Below are positions 1-11,035 of a DNA stretch of 64,000 nucleotides, in pieces. The translations under genes and the position numbers were made by a program. The notes under the pieces are model-generated. The model had not been told where the DNA came from and searched no databases. It saw only the letters and a list, made by a program, of their open reading frames with translations. Source of the stretch: Acridotheres tristis (Eukaryota; Chordata; Aves; Passeriformes; Sturnidae); assembly GCA_037013685.1 (NCBI GenBank), contig CM072884.1, forward strand, positions 100,482,048 through 100,546,047. The letters run 5' to 3'. Within the stretch, counting starts at the first letter, position 1; each line of letters begins with the position of its first letter.

Positions 1-1285
1 CCCCCCTAATTGTGGTATTCTATAAAAGGCTTTGCTAGAAAAGAAAAGCTTTCAGACACTTCATAAAATCCTGTGTTCTACTTCTCTAGCACCACAAACT
101 CAGCTCCCTGTCTTCAAGACAATTTATGCACCAACGACTCCACTTTGCTCTTTTTCTGTGTCTCTGGTCACACAGCAGTTGGATCTGGCTATGATGTCCC
201 ATCATAATGAAAAATTCTAATATAGCAGCAGGCATAACATTAACAGTTGTGAAGCTAAGAAACCTTCTGCATCATTTAATTAATTGGAAATTACTGATAG
301 TCAGAATCTGGGAGGTGAGGAGCCAGGATAGTGAAATTATCTAACTGCATGCTGTTTCTTCACTCAGTAGATGGTATAAAGGTGAAAATTTTTTCTTTGT
401 TAGAAATATTAGAAATGTTTGAATGTAAGATTCCTGATGAAATTCACCCATGAGATACCAACTAGTGCTTAGCTTGTTTCTCAACAATTTGGCTAGTGTG
501 GAGACAATTTGTACGCCTAGACACATTAAAAAGAGGAATTTATCTGTTTAGTTTCTGGGTTTACTGCATTTGCTCTAGGTATTTTCCATTCTCATGATTC
601 TTGGTGTATAAGATTGCTTTTGAAACAGGGATAATACTCAAAGTTGTTAAGCAACATTTCTCCTAAAACACAATATCTGTCTGCTTTCTTCAAACCAAGT
701 AGTGAAAAAGAAATCTGCCTGGGGGCATGAGTCCTGAGCAGAGTCCAGTTTTGTAAGCCTCTGAAGTCCTTGGACTCCCTCAACAGTGCTCCCTAAGGCA
801 GGTTGTTTTCTTGTGTTAAAACAACACCACAGAAAAGTTCCTTTGTTCTGTGATAAAGCTTTGGTATCTTTCAGATGGGTTAATTGTCTAAACATAATGG
901 CAAGGGTTTTTTGGATAGCTGGGAGCATGGAGTTCATGTTTGCTCAGGATTCAAAAAATATTTTTTCTGTATAAAAAGCTCACGTGTACAAGGTCTTGGA
1001 AACAGCCTCATAGCCAACCTGGGTGCAGGGTCTGGCTGTTATATAGAAAAGCACACCTAAGGACTATCAAGGTTTTGTACAAAAATACAAGTTCTTGAAG
1101 GCATAAGGCTTTCCTGACTGACACTATTATCCGTTATGAGGGAGACATGTACGAGAATGGGAATTAGAGAATGATTCTTGCAGTTAGTGTCTTCAGCATT
1201 TTAATACTACAGGGTGTATTCAACACAGTGCTCTCAGTATTCAGTGATGGATATTCTCTGTTTTGACCCCTCAATGATCCTGTGG
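1..1285. other. Unique non-coding DNA, no feature recognised
   Basis: This is AT-rich sequence with short open frames on both strands and no codon pattern, splice-site pairing or protein similarity that I recognise. The only discrete motif seen is a palindromic CACGTG E-box near 981, which is expected by chance at this scale. A weak purine/pyrimidine skew is present but there is no tandem repeat. Confidence 0.6.
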
Positions 1286-2370
1286 GAATCCCGGAATGGA
1301 TCAGGTTGGGAGGGAGTATGCTGGGTCATCAACCTCCCTGATTGAGCAGGATCATCCCAGAGCACATGGCACAGGATTGTGTCCAGACAGTTTTGGAATA
1401 TCTTCAGTGAGGGACACTTGACACCCTCTCTAGTCAGTCTGTGCCAGTGCTTGGTCACTACACAGGGAAGAAATTCTTTCCCTTGTTCAAGTGGAACTTC
1501 CTGTGCATCAATTCCTGCCTCTGGTCCCATTTCTTGGCAACACAAAGAGCCTGGATCCATTCCCTTGAGATCCTTCCTTCAGGTACCTGTAGACAGTGAT
1601 GAAGTGCCCTCTCATTTGTCTTTTCTCAAGGCTGAACAGGCCCAGCTCCCTCAGACTTTCATTGTAAGAGTGATGCTCCAGTCCTCTAATCATCCTTGTT
1701 GCCCCCCACTGGACCCACTCCAGTGTGTCCATGTCTCTCTTGTCCTGAGGAGCCCAGAACTGGACACAGCACTGCAGACACAGCTCAGTGGGGCTGAGTG
1801 GAGGGGCAGGATCCCCTCCCTGCCCTGCTGGCAATGCTCTCCCTGATGTCCCCAGGATCCCTGGGCCCTCCTGGCCCCCAGGGCACTGCTGGCTCATGGA
1901 CAGCTCATTGTCCACCAGGACCCCCAGGCCCTTCTCTGCAGAGCTGCTTTCCAGCAGGTTGGCCCCAGCCTGTGCAGGTGCCTGGGGTTGTCCTTCCCCA
2001 GGGCAGGACCCTGCATTTGCCTTTGCTGAATTCCAGACCATTCCTCTGCCCATTTCTCCAGCCTGTCAAGCCCTTCTGAAGGGCTGCACAGCTCTGGGGG
2101 TTTCAGCCACTCCTCCCAGCTCTGTGCCATCAGTGAATTCACTGAGGAGCCTCTGCCCCTTCCTCCACATCACTGATGAATGAGTTAAACAATACTGGGC
2201 CCAGTATTGAACCTTGGGGGGCACCACTAGTCATCATCCTCCAACTGGAGCCTGTGCCATTGATTATGATCCTCTGGGATCTGTCATTCAGCCAGTTCTC
2301 AAGCCACCTCACTGTCCACTCATCCAGTCCTGAGTTCACCTGTGTGGATATTGTGAGAGACAGAATGAGT
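1286..2370 (-). mobile_element. CR1 LINE, 5'-truncated, reverse-transcriptase half and 3' tail
   Basis: This is a chicken-repeat-1 (CR1) non-LTR retrotransposon lying on the minus strand. The 3' end is at the low coordinate, where the plus strand reads as the complement of a CR1 tail (gaatcccggaatgg, then a degenerate GGTTGGAAGGGACC-type stretch). Reading the minus strand from 2370 downwards gives the CR1 ORF2 order: a [16 protein letters not shown] block, the reverse-transcriptase palm motif [15 protein letters not shown], then GVLVDNELSMSQQC, CVQFWAPQDKRDMD, MIRGLEHHSYNESLRELG and the C-terminal HWHRLTREGVKCPSLKIFQ. The copy is about 1.1 kb of a family whose full length is several kb, as is usual for 5'-truncated target-primed insertions. 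No target-site duplication was seen, which is normal for CR1. Confidence 0.93.
1286..2370 (-). pseudogene. CR1 ORF2 reverse transcriptase relic (C-terminal part)
   Basis: The CR1 ORF2 encodes an endonuclease plus reverse transcriptase that copies the element RNA at a nicked target. Only the part from the middle of the polymerase to the C-terminus remains here. The frame is open from about 2339 to 2139, is lost, then resumes in another frame from about 2053 to 1508 and again from 1560 to 1234, so at least two frameshifts split it. The family's catalytic FADD motif aligns with FTDG at about 2126-2139, so one of the paired active-site aspartates is missing. The endonuclease domain lies outside the retained part. 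The product cannot function; its frameshifts are ordinary decay after insertion. Confidence 0.88.
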
Positions 2371-2854
2371 TTCTGAAGTTTAATTATGCAGTTTTGGGAC
2401 TATGTGCATGAGAAAAACATTTTGATCTGTTTTAAAGCTGTGGCCTGATGATTTCAGTGCATGTTCTGTGAGAAATACTATTATTTACTTTTCACCATTT
2501 CATTCACAGAGATATGCACACAGTTATTACAGCCTCTTCCGCCACATAAATCTTCTCTCTTTCAAATGGAAGAGTCTTTTGTTTTGTAGGGGTTTTTTTT
2601 TGTCTGCCTGTCATCAACTCTGACTGCTTGGGGGAAAATTTTCATTGTAGTAAAGCCACAGAATGGCATCCTGCTCAAGAAGGAGTGTTATCCAGCCCTT
2701 GTGAAATGTGAACACCACTTTTACTATACCTGGTTATGGATAGGAGAATGCAAACTACAAACATCTTTGCAGATGTGGGTCCCACTAAAGGCACACAGGG
2801 ACATAATTTCTAGCCTTTTCCCTCAATTCTTTTCCCCCTAACATTCTATTGACC
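2371..2854. other. Unique non-coding DNA
   Basis: This is the spacer between the CR1 copy and an older LINE relic. It is AT-rich and includes a short T-rich run near 2590-2600. No gene, RNA gene or recognisable repeat was seen. Confidence 0.55.
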
Positions 2855-3415
2855 CCTGCTGCCTATCAAACTGATGTTTTCATCAAGCTGATTCTGATGA
2901 TTCCCTCTTCTCCCTCTGGACTTGTTAAGGATCATTTAAAGTTCCTATTTTTCTCAGGTATATCACATTTATCAACAAAGTATTTTTCTAACCATTTTAT
3001 TGCTCACCAATGCAGTCTTGCTTTAATTCTTCCCAACTAGCTCTAGTTTTTATTATCCTGCCTATTTTTATAACACCAGCAAACACTTTTCTATTCACCA
3101 GCTGCCTGTGCTTTCAGATCTCTCAGAACAAGATGCAAAGCACTGATCCTACTGCATATCACCATAGCATTGCACCTGTGACTTTGCCCACTGTAAGGCT
3201 GACTACTAGCCCTATTCCTCTTTTTCTAAACTCTAATCAATTATTAATAAATGTCAAGTTGGCTTCTTAAGAACGTTTGGTCGGAAGCCTTGCCAAAAGC
3301 TCTTTAAGAATACAAGGATGTATATTGACAATATTATACCTCTTTCATGGTCACTGACTCCTCCAAAGAGATTTGGCAAGTTTGTGCCGTAGGAGTTCCC
3401 TTCTCAAAGCCTTAC
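2855..3415 (-). mobile_element. Ancient CR1-clade LINE relic (reverse transcriptase fragment)
   Basis: The minus strand carries a heavily decayed copy of the reverse-transcriptase region of an old amniote CR1-clade LINE. Read from about 3340 down, one frame gives IYILVFLKSFWQGFRPNVLK, which lines up with the family block of the type LDFQKAFDKVPHQRLLKK. Plus-strand words such as ttgccaaaagctctttaaga and gtgactttgcccactgtaag resemble the antisense form of this family as I recall it. Many stops and indels are present and the ends are approximate. It is far more diverged than the neighbouring CR1 at 1286-2370, so it should be much older. The main alternative is chance resemblance, since no search was possible. 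Confidence 0.5.
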
Positions 3416-5756
3416 AGGCTCGTCTGCCAGAGAGAACAATTTTTCCATGCTTTCTCTGACCCTTTCCTTTCTTGCAGAACCTACTGATTTTCCCAGGACA
3501 GTTGTTAGATACACTGTACAAATACAAATAACAAGTACAGTAACAGTAGTAGTACTCTTCAGCTATGGATTTTAAAGCATTTCTGAAGTTGTGCAGAAAA
3601 TAATTGGCAGAGGTGGAAGCAAGAGAGAAATGAAAGGGAAAAGAACCAAATATACCCACAAGCAGGGAGTGTACAAATCCCAGGGTTCTTCAGGAAAGTT
3701 TTTTTAAGGAACAGATTTAGACCGCACAGAATGCAGAAGAAAGATTCCTTCAAAATTATGTGGGCTTTGGGTCAGGTTTTACATCTTGAAACCCTCAGTA
3801 TCCTGTCTGCTCCCTCATCATACCAAAATGTACTAAAATATCTATCAGAAGACTGGAGAATACTTCAAAGGAAATACGCACAGAACCCCATAGGAAAAAG
3901 TGTGTTATAAATGTGAGCTCAGTTTGATTTACTGCTATCTTTGATAGTAGAAATATCCTGTAGCTGAAAACATCTGTGAGCATACTCAAATATGGAAAAA
4001 ACACCATTAGTGGTCTCCTTGGCCTTGGGCTGCTAGTATAAAAAGAATCAAGGATTTCTTCTAGTCATACAAGTAGGATTTCACTATCTTTGTGCATAAA
4101 ATGGAGAAAAAAAAAGCGCCATTATGTTGGCTTGCTTTTCTTTCTCCTTAAGAAAAAAGGATTATTTATCAGGTCCAATTTAGAAGGTCAAGTATCCACT
4201 GGATTGGAAGGAAAAGTAATGTCAAGATAAATTTCAGAGGTCAATTTCTTCTACCTTGGGGCTTTATTAAAGGACTTAGGGATGTAAGATCTTCTGGTTC
4301 ATTTGCATTGTTTGGACATGTTCTCATGTTTTTTATAAAGGCTGTGGTGTTTCTCACTAGCTGTGCACAGGAAGGTGTAAGGCACACAGCAGGTTACACA
4401 CAAAACACACCGTGTGGAGTATGGTAGAAGAGACTCTTGCCCTTTTATAAACAAATGGAAAAACTTATGACAAAATCAGCAAAACAATGCTCTGTAATGA
4501 ATAGCTATCCATCTTTCACATTTTTAAAAATAATGCTACAAAAATAGGAGAATCTTGTTTCAAACAGTGAGCAATACCACAGGAAAGCACTCTTGAATGA
4601 AGAAATGACAGAGAATACATGTCTCTTCCATGGAAAGGCCATTCTGTAAGAAGGTGTGTAAGGCATGTGTGCATTTAGCAAGGTGAGGATGGGAGGGAAT
4701 GTGCATGCTGTTTGTGGCTCCATGAGGAAGAAGGGTGGATAAATTCTGCGTGGGTGTTACAATTCTGCAGATTTTACCTTTTATTTGCTCAGAGATAACC
4801 ATTATTGCAAAATCTAATAGACATTGGAAGTCTATGATCTGTGATATGTCCAGTCTGTATGAAATCTCATGTTTATCCATAGAGAGCTGTTATATGTGGT
4901 ATTAAATAACAGTAATTTTGAAAATAATTAAATTTAGGAGTATTTCTCAAAGATAACTATACCCTCCAGTTATTTGAAACGGTCAAATAACTTTTAGCTG
5001 CTGCTAGAATACATGGTAGCATTAGCAAATCACCAACTCATTTCCTCAAAAACCATAATATATGAGTCTTATGGAAGTTATTGACTATTTTAGAGGGCAA
5101 AGTATCAATTCTGTCAGTAAGAAAGATATTCCATTTCAAATTTTCATGACTTGCCCAAGATCTTTCTTCATTTCTCTAAATAAAAAGAATTATTATTAAG
5201 ATTTCACGGCAGAGTTATGCAAGGCAAAACATGTTGGAAATAGCTGGCATTGTTGGGAGGGGTGATATGTGGTGTACACTGCTATCAGTAGATCAAAGCC
5301 TCTGCAACATTTCTGGGATACCAGAGGTCCCCTTGAAGAATTTATGTTGTAACACAAGTAAATTGTTGAGGCTTTCAATGGAAATCTTGGAAAATCTCCA
5401 CACAAAAGGCAGAAAAAGGAGGGATAAGGCAAACATAAATAGAATAATCCTGCTGATCAAGGAGACCCTTGCCCTTATGAATAGCCAAGTGCTGTTGGGA
5501 TACAAAGAAGTAAGAACAATGACAATAAACACGAAATAAAACAACACAAGCCACTTGAGAAAGAAAAGGAGATGAGGACTGTCTGAACAGCAGCCTACCT
5601 TTATCTCCACAGGTCTCAGAAGATCTTCAGACAAATGGTGGGAATTTTATAATGAGATTGGTGACTCTCTGCCATGCTGCATCACAGGATTCCTGTACAC
5701 AGAAGGCACAAAGGAATGTTCTGTATCTAAAACAGGCCTGGCCAGAGGGACAGACA
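3416..5756. other. Unique non-coding AT-rich DNA
   Basis: Nothing gene-like is visible. Open frames reach about 110 codons (for example 5293-5634 on the minus strand) but overlap open frames on the opposite strand, have no recognisable domains and sit in ordinary AT-rich sequence. Short A-runs occur near 4106-4116. Confidence 0.55.
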
Positions 5757-5810
5757 CATGTACATATATATCTATATATACATATATAACTATATGCATA
5801 AATGTATATT
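5757..5810. repeat. (TA)-rich microsatellite
   Basis: This is an imperfect alternation of TA, CATA and TATC units starting at acatgtacatatatatctat. It is a typical vertebrate AT dinucleotide tract and may be length-polymorphic. The tract produces tyrosine/isoleucine-rich strings in the overlapping frames, which are not evidence of coding. Confidence 0.85.
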
Positions 5811-8800
5811 ACCTGTGTATCTATACAGTCTGCCACAGCCTGGCAATCTGAGCACAATGAGAGAAACCAAAAGCTTGTTTTCAGCATTGCTTGCTCCTTG
5901 GAAATTGGAACATGTGAAATTAGCTTGTTATCATTACCAAGGTTTTTGATCCATCCTGGAAAACCTAAACTAAAATGTTTTGAATGGTGATTTTTGCATA
6001 GACCTTGCCAAGAACATTTATTTTGTGACCCTATATTTTGCTGATGTCCAGTGGCCCCCCAAATTGCTCATCTGCACAGAGTGCTTGTCCCATGGTCAGT
6101 ATCTTGTGGAGAACTTGAGTATCTCCTTGGTATAAAATCTTCCTTTCCTCCTTTCCATACAGGGTATATGAGGCCTTTTGGGTTCCTATCAACAGCTCAT
6201 TGGTAGCACAGGACACTAGTAATGTTCAAATACTTTGCAATGGAGAAGAATTCTTACTTTGGTAGAGCTTTTAGCCTCAATTTTCAAAGTTGATGGTGTG
6301 ACCTTTTTCCAAAGGAAGCAAATTAGTTAGAATCATATATTTTTTTTCCTGCTCAAACTGGAAACAATCAAGAACTTAAAAAAATTTTTGAAGGAAGTAT
6401 TATTTTTTAAATATAACCAGCTCAATTGTCAAGATTTGCAACATTTAACAAAGCAAAAATCTTCATTCACCCTCAGATTTGTCATATGGAGTGCATGAGG
6501 AAGACTCCAATCTAACCCTCCAGTGGCCACAGAGGTATGAAATGGTTTATTCACTCTGTCCTCAAAGTATTTGTATTTCAGAGATGAAAAGAAAAGCCTC
6601 CACCTAAGTAATTTGTGGGAGGATAATTAAAACTACAGTTCTTTCCTTCTATGAAAATATTGTCAGGTATCAAATTTTTTTACAAAAATTATGTAAATAG
6701 TCACAGCACTGAATGAAGTGATGAGTACATAATGCAAATCAGATGGGATGGGGATGATTCTGCAAATGTAGTATCTAGCTCTGAAAACCCTTTCAGACTT
6801 CCTAAATAGGAAGTAGAGCATTCAGTGGGGAGTGCAGCCATTTTAAAAGTAGGACTTCATGCACGACTTTCAAGCAATCACTTTTCTTTTAACTGCATCT
6901 TAAATATTCAGACATTTTCTCTGCATAACAGCTTTTAAGAGGATTGGTATGCCAGATACACTTCATGTTGTCCTTATCTTTGCTTAAGCAAATCAGCTTG
7001 GTGCTCTGAAGTATCAAACTAAAATCTTCTAAACTGAGCAATGTCACAAAAAGAGCTGTTTGTATGTACAAATAGCATCAATTGCACCAAGCACAACAGA
7101 AAACATAGCCCACTAGTAAATGTATTCAACTAAGAAGTGCAAATTTTTTGCTAAGGGGCTCTACATCTAGGAATGTTTTGTCCAGAAGAGTTGGTTTATT
7201 TAATACTTACTAAAATAATAAATCTTGTAAAGAAAATAAATTTTATAATATCCTGATGCATGAAAGGAAAAAAAAGATCCAGACATTTTCAATATAATTA
7301 GGTCTTTGTCAACTCTATGGTCATTAATCAATAAGCTATACATTGACATAACAATGAGTCATAGAATGACTTCTGGAGCAAGCAATATCTTGAAACTCCA
7401 GTGAGCCAAACAGGGAATTATCTAGGCTTGTTTGGTTAAAATCTTAAGAAAAAAATTTGAACATGTAATGATAAATACTGTAAGTAGGAGATTGGAGAGC
7501 TTAAACTCAAATATTAGCTAAAATATCATCACCATTTAAATGTAAATTTACAATAATTAATTTTCAAATTGCACTTTATGTTTTATAGGCATTAAAAAGT
7601 ACTTCCAAGAGTTCTGTTGATATCATCAATAGACAATAGCACAACTAACAGTATCTGACACAGAATAGTTTGGCTTCTAGATTTTGTGTTCCATAGTGAC
7701 TAAAGCACATGGATTTTGATCCAGAGCTTGTTGTTAGGTGAAAAACTCCAATTGGTTTTAATGGGTTTTGTAATTACCTCACAGTAACTCTTGTTCCTCC
7801 TTTTGTTAAAATGGAATCAAAATGATGCTTGTGATTGCCAATCAGTAGCACTGGTTGGATCACATATTCCTATGTGTGAGGAATACTGGATCACATATTT
7901 GTGAGTTCAGACCCACATCAGCTTTCTAGAGAGAAGGAAAAGGAGAAGAATAAAAAGCAAGGCAAGATAAGGTGGGTTGGCTGAATGTACAATTAATGCT
8001 TGCTTTGGGATAGTGATTGTAGATTTTAGGTGTGCAGATTGGTGATATAGAGATATACTGTCATCATATTAAACATAGAGGACCATAAAATATAAGTTGT
8101 TTCTTTTATAGCTGTTACTCTGCAAGACAGCTTGCATGTTGAAAGTCTTTTGCTGGTCCTGTAGCTTCAGTGAGAGTGGACTAAATGCATAGAAACCTGT
8201 TTGAACTTTTCCTACATGAACTTCACAACAGGTATTTCTGTATGTACCTTTACTGCTTTTCTGGATAGCACTGGTGAGCTGGATCTGGAAAGTGCACTTT
8301 AGACCACACAGCAATTGAACTCCTCGGGGACCAAGCCTGTCAGGTAGTTTTGGGCATTTAAAAGAAGAAAAATGTACAGTGAGAGTAAAGCTACTCAGGT
8401 ATTACTGCAAATGATGCTATGAATCATTAAACCAAAATGGTCTATTAAAATCTTTGATGATGCCAATGAATCCACCAAAAAATACATTACATTACTTTAG
8501 CCTTGGATTATCTTTTAGTGATTTTTCATTAAGCCCTGGTGTCTCTGCCATTTTTCCAATTGTCAAGATCAGATAAAAAATGGATATTCATTTATGTACC
8601 CTGGGAAGTATGGTTCATAACTGTTGTATAAGGAGCAAATTATTTCCCTATTTAAGCAAATGTCAGCAGCTGGAAATGCTGTATGAAGTCTTAAATGCTC
8701 TCTAGAAAAGAGAGAGAATTATGTAAAAGACAGAACAATAAAAACACCAAAATTATTTTTGTTTAAGATTCAAACATTAATGTTTACTAATTTTCAACAA

Positions 8801-10502
8801 AAATAAGGCCCTTGCTGTGTTATGAACAGATAATTGGCAAGTAAAAAATTGAAAGAGTTTGGTAGGATTAAACAAAGGACTTATTTTTTAACTTCCTAAT
8901 TCAGAAAGAAATGGACAAATTATAAAGAATGATCAAACCTGCATAAGAACTTTCTAGCAATGTTAAAGAAAGATTTTAAATCTTGACCCAGGATTGTAAC
9001 CGTGAGACTGTCCTTATTTTTGGAAATGAGATGGTGAAAAACTGACTCCTTAAAGTGGTTGTGGTTATTTTTAATTTTTTTTTTAATATGGCATTGAATT
9101 CTTATCCTTCTTCTTTCATAATAAAAATAGTAACATGAAGCTTGTCAAAAACCTAATATTTTGACATCGAAAAATTTTTAAGATTATTTTCAAAATACAA
9201 CAGCAAGGTTAAAATCAAGAAACATTAGAAGTGATTCTTTGGACAGTTTCAGGCATACTTATTTGCCTTTAAGTATGAGCATTTAAATGATTATAATTAG
9301 AAGACTGGGTGGGGCAAAGCAGCTTAATTTTCATACAAGCCAGTAAAACGTTCAGAATTATTTCATTCCCACGTAGTGTCAGGAACACCTTGATGTGGTT
9401 AGTATACTAGAAATAGAAGATACACTCTTGTTTCCACAGAGGCCAGCATGTGATTTTCACGTTGGCTCCACAGGCAGCAGCACTGAGCATAAATTAATGC
9501 AGAAAATGAAGCAAAGCAAGATGTTTATTTACTAAAACAAAATGCTTGTTTTGTGCCAATGCCAAGGCTGATGCCAATGCTGCTACTATATTGATGTAAA
9601 CTTAATTCTATCCCCTACAGCCTGATTAAAATTAAACTTAAAAATTAAACAGCACAAAGGCAAATTCTTCCAACACAGCAGAGTCTGTAGATTCATCATG
9701 GGTGGTCTTACTTTTTTGAGTGTTGACTTCTTGAAACTACTTTTATACTCTCTGCTATGGCCACGTTCCCCCCAGCAAAAGCACCAAACCCACAACGATA
9801 TAATCCAAGAACTCACCTTTCTTTGCACTGCATTATTCTCAGTAATGACTGATTTTCCTTGGGACTGTTTTTCTGCACTGCCCAGTATGCAGCATGAGTC
9901 AAAAAACTTCAACATTGAAGCTGATTGTGGATCAGTGGATTTATGGATGCAAAACCTGCGGCAATCTATCAAAAAAAATTCCTTTCCTGAGGTCCTAGGC
10001 ATTAAAGCCATGACATTTAGTGCAATGCTCTGAGTCAGGGTTAGCTGTCATGCCTCAAACAGGAAAAACTAATGGCTTGTCAGAGAAATTCTTTGATATA
10101 TCTGCATGTTTCCCTTTATAGACCAGATAAGAGCTGCAAAATGAGGCATACATAGAACCATGTAGTTTATATTCTAAACTAAACTTCACCAAAAGTTTTA
10201 TTTTTCTGCTAGGGAGACAAGGCACACATGTAGCAAGACTTCTGTACTCAACCATTGCTATTTCCGTCAGTGATGTTTGAGACAAATTTCCATCTGCAAC
10301 CCCAAGTTTGTTGCTGTCCCAATGTACTGCTGCTGCAAATCCTGTTCTCTCAACTCCTTAATTAATAGCAGCCCCCATGTAACAGAGACTTTTGACTGTA
10401 CATAAAACATGTTGGTGATCAAGAGAGATGATCCCCACAGTGATGACTGCATATTATCATGGAAATGACCTTAGGATATTCTGGTACTGAAGGTTTTTTT
10501 AC
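5811..10502. other. Unique non-coding AT-rich DNA
   Basis: About 4.7 kb without any recognisable gene, RNA gene or young transposon. Long parts (for example 6240-7600 and 8330-9550) contain almost no open frame above 60 codons, consistent with neutrally evolving intergenic or intronic DNA. A possible old repeat relic at 7742-7775 is listed separately. The opposing frames at 9586-10033 are mirror artefacts of each other. Confidence 0.55.
7742..7775. repeat. Possible relic of an ancient amniote repeat
   Basis: The words aaaactccaattggttttaa and atgggttttg resemble the AAAACTCCCATTGACTTCAATGGGAG-type core of an old interspersed repeat that I remember as common in turtles, crocodilians and birds. 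The match is short and partly self-complementary, so chance is a real alternative. Confidence 0.3.
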
Positions 10503-11035
10503 CTAGACATCATTAAAGCCTTTGACACCATTTCCCTGTGGGACAGCATTCTCCTGGAGAAATTGGCTGTTCTTGGCTTGGATGGGTAGGCTCTTGGCTG
10601 GGAAAAAACTGACTGGAGGGCTGGGCCCAGAAATTGGTGGGGAATGGACTAAAACTGAGCTGGCATCAATCACCAGTGATGTTCCCCAGGACTCAATGTT
10701 GGGGTGAGTCCCATTTAATATCTTTATCAACAATCTGGGTCAGGGGATCAAGTCTCTTCTCCCCAGTAAAAAGAGACAGGATGAGGAGAAATAGCCTGAA
10801 GCTGCGCTAGAGAAGGTTTAAATTGGACATTAGGAAAAGCTCCCTTCACACAAAGGATTATCAAGCACTGTAACAGCATGCTCAGGGAAGCGGTTGAGTC
10901 CCCATCACTGAAGATATTTAAAAGACATGTAGATGTGACACTCAGGAACATGGGTTTGGGTGGACTTGGAAGTGCTGGGTTAATGGTTAAACTCAGTTAT
11001 CTGAGGGGTCTTTCCCAACCTGAATGATTCCATGT
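10503..11035 (+). mobile_element. CR1 LINE, 5'-truncated and internally deleted
   Basis: This is a sense-strand CR1 copy. It opens with the reverse-transcriptase block LDIIKAFDT, continues through ILLEKLAVLGLDG and SDVPQDSMLG-VPFNIFINNLGQGI, where the stop after LG marks decay. Near 10749 it jumps to the C-terminal KKRQDEEK / LKLR / FKLDIRKS-type region (10765-10925: remnants of the lysine-rich segment, a SPSLKIFKRHVDV-like stretch and the tail). The 3' part ends with CTTTCCCAACCTGAATGATT, the expected CR1 3' end. Stops such as the TAG after LGLDG and the missing central part, which includes the FADD catalytic motif, make it a dead copy. Confidence 0.9.

Noticed and set aside
981..986. CACGTG E-box as a regulatory site
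   Set aside because: A six-base palindrome is expected by chance many times in 64 kb and has no supporting context.
1379..1846. 155-codon plus-strand open frame
   Set aside because: It is the antisense shadow of the minus-strand CR1 ORF2.
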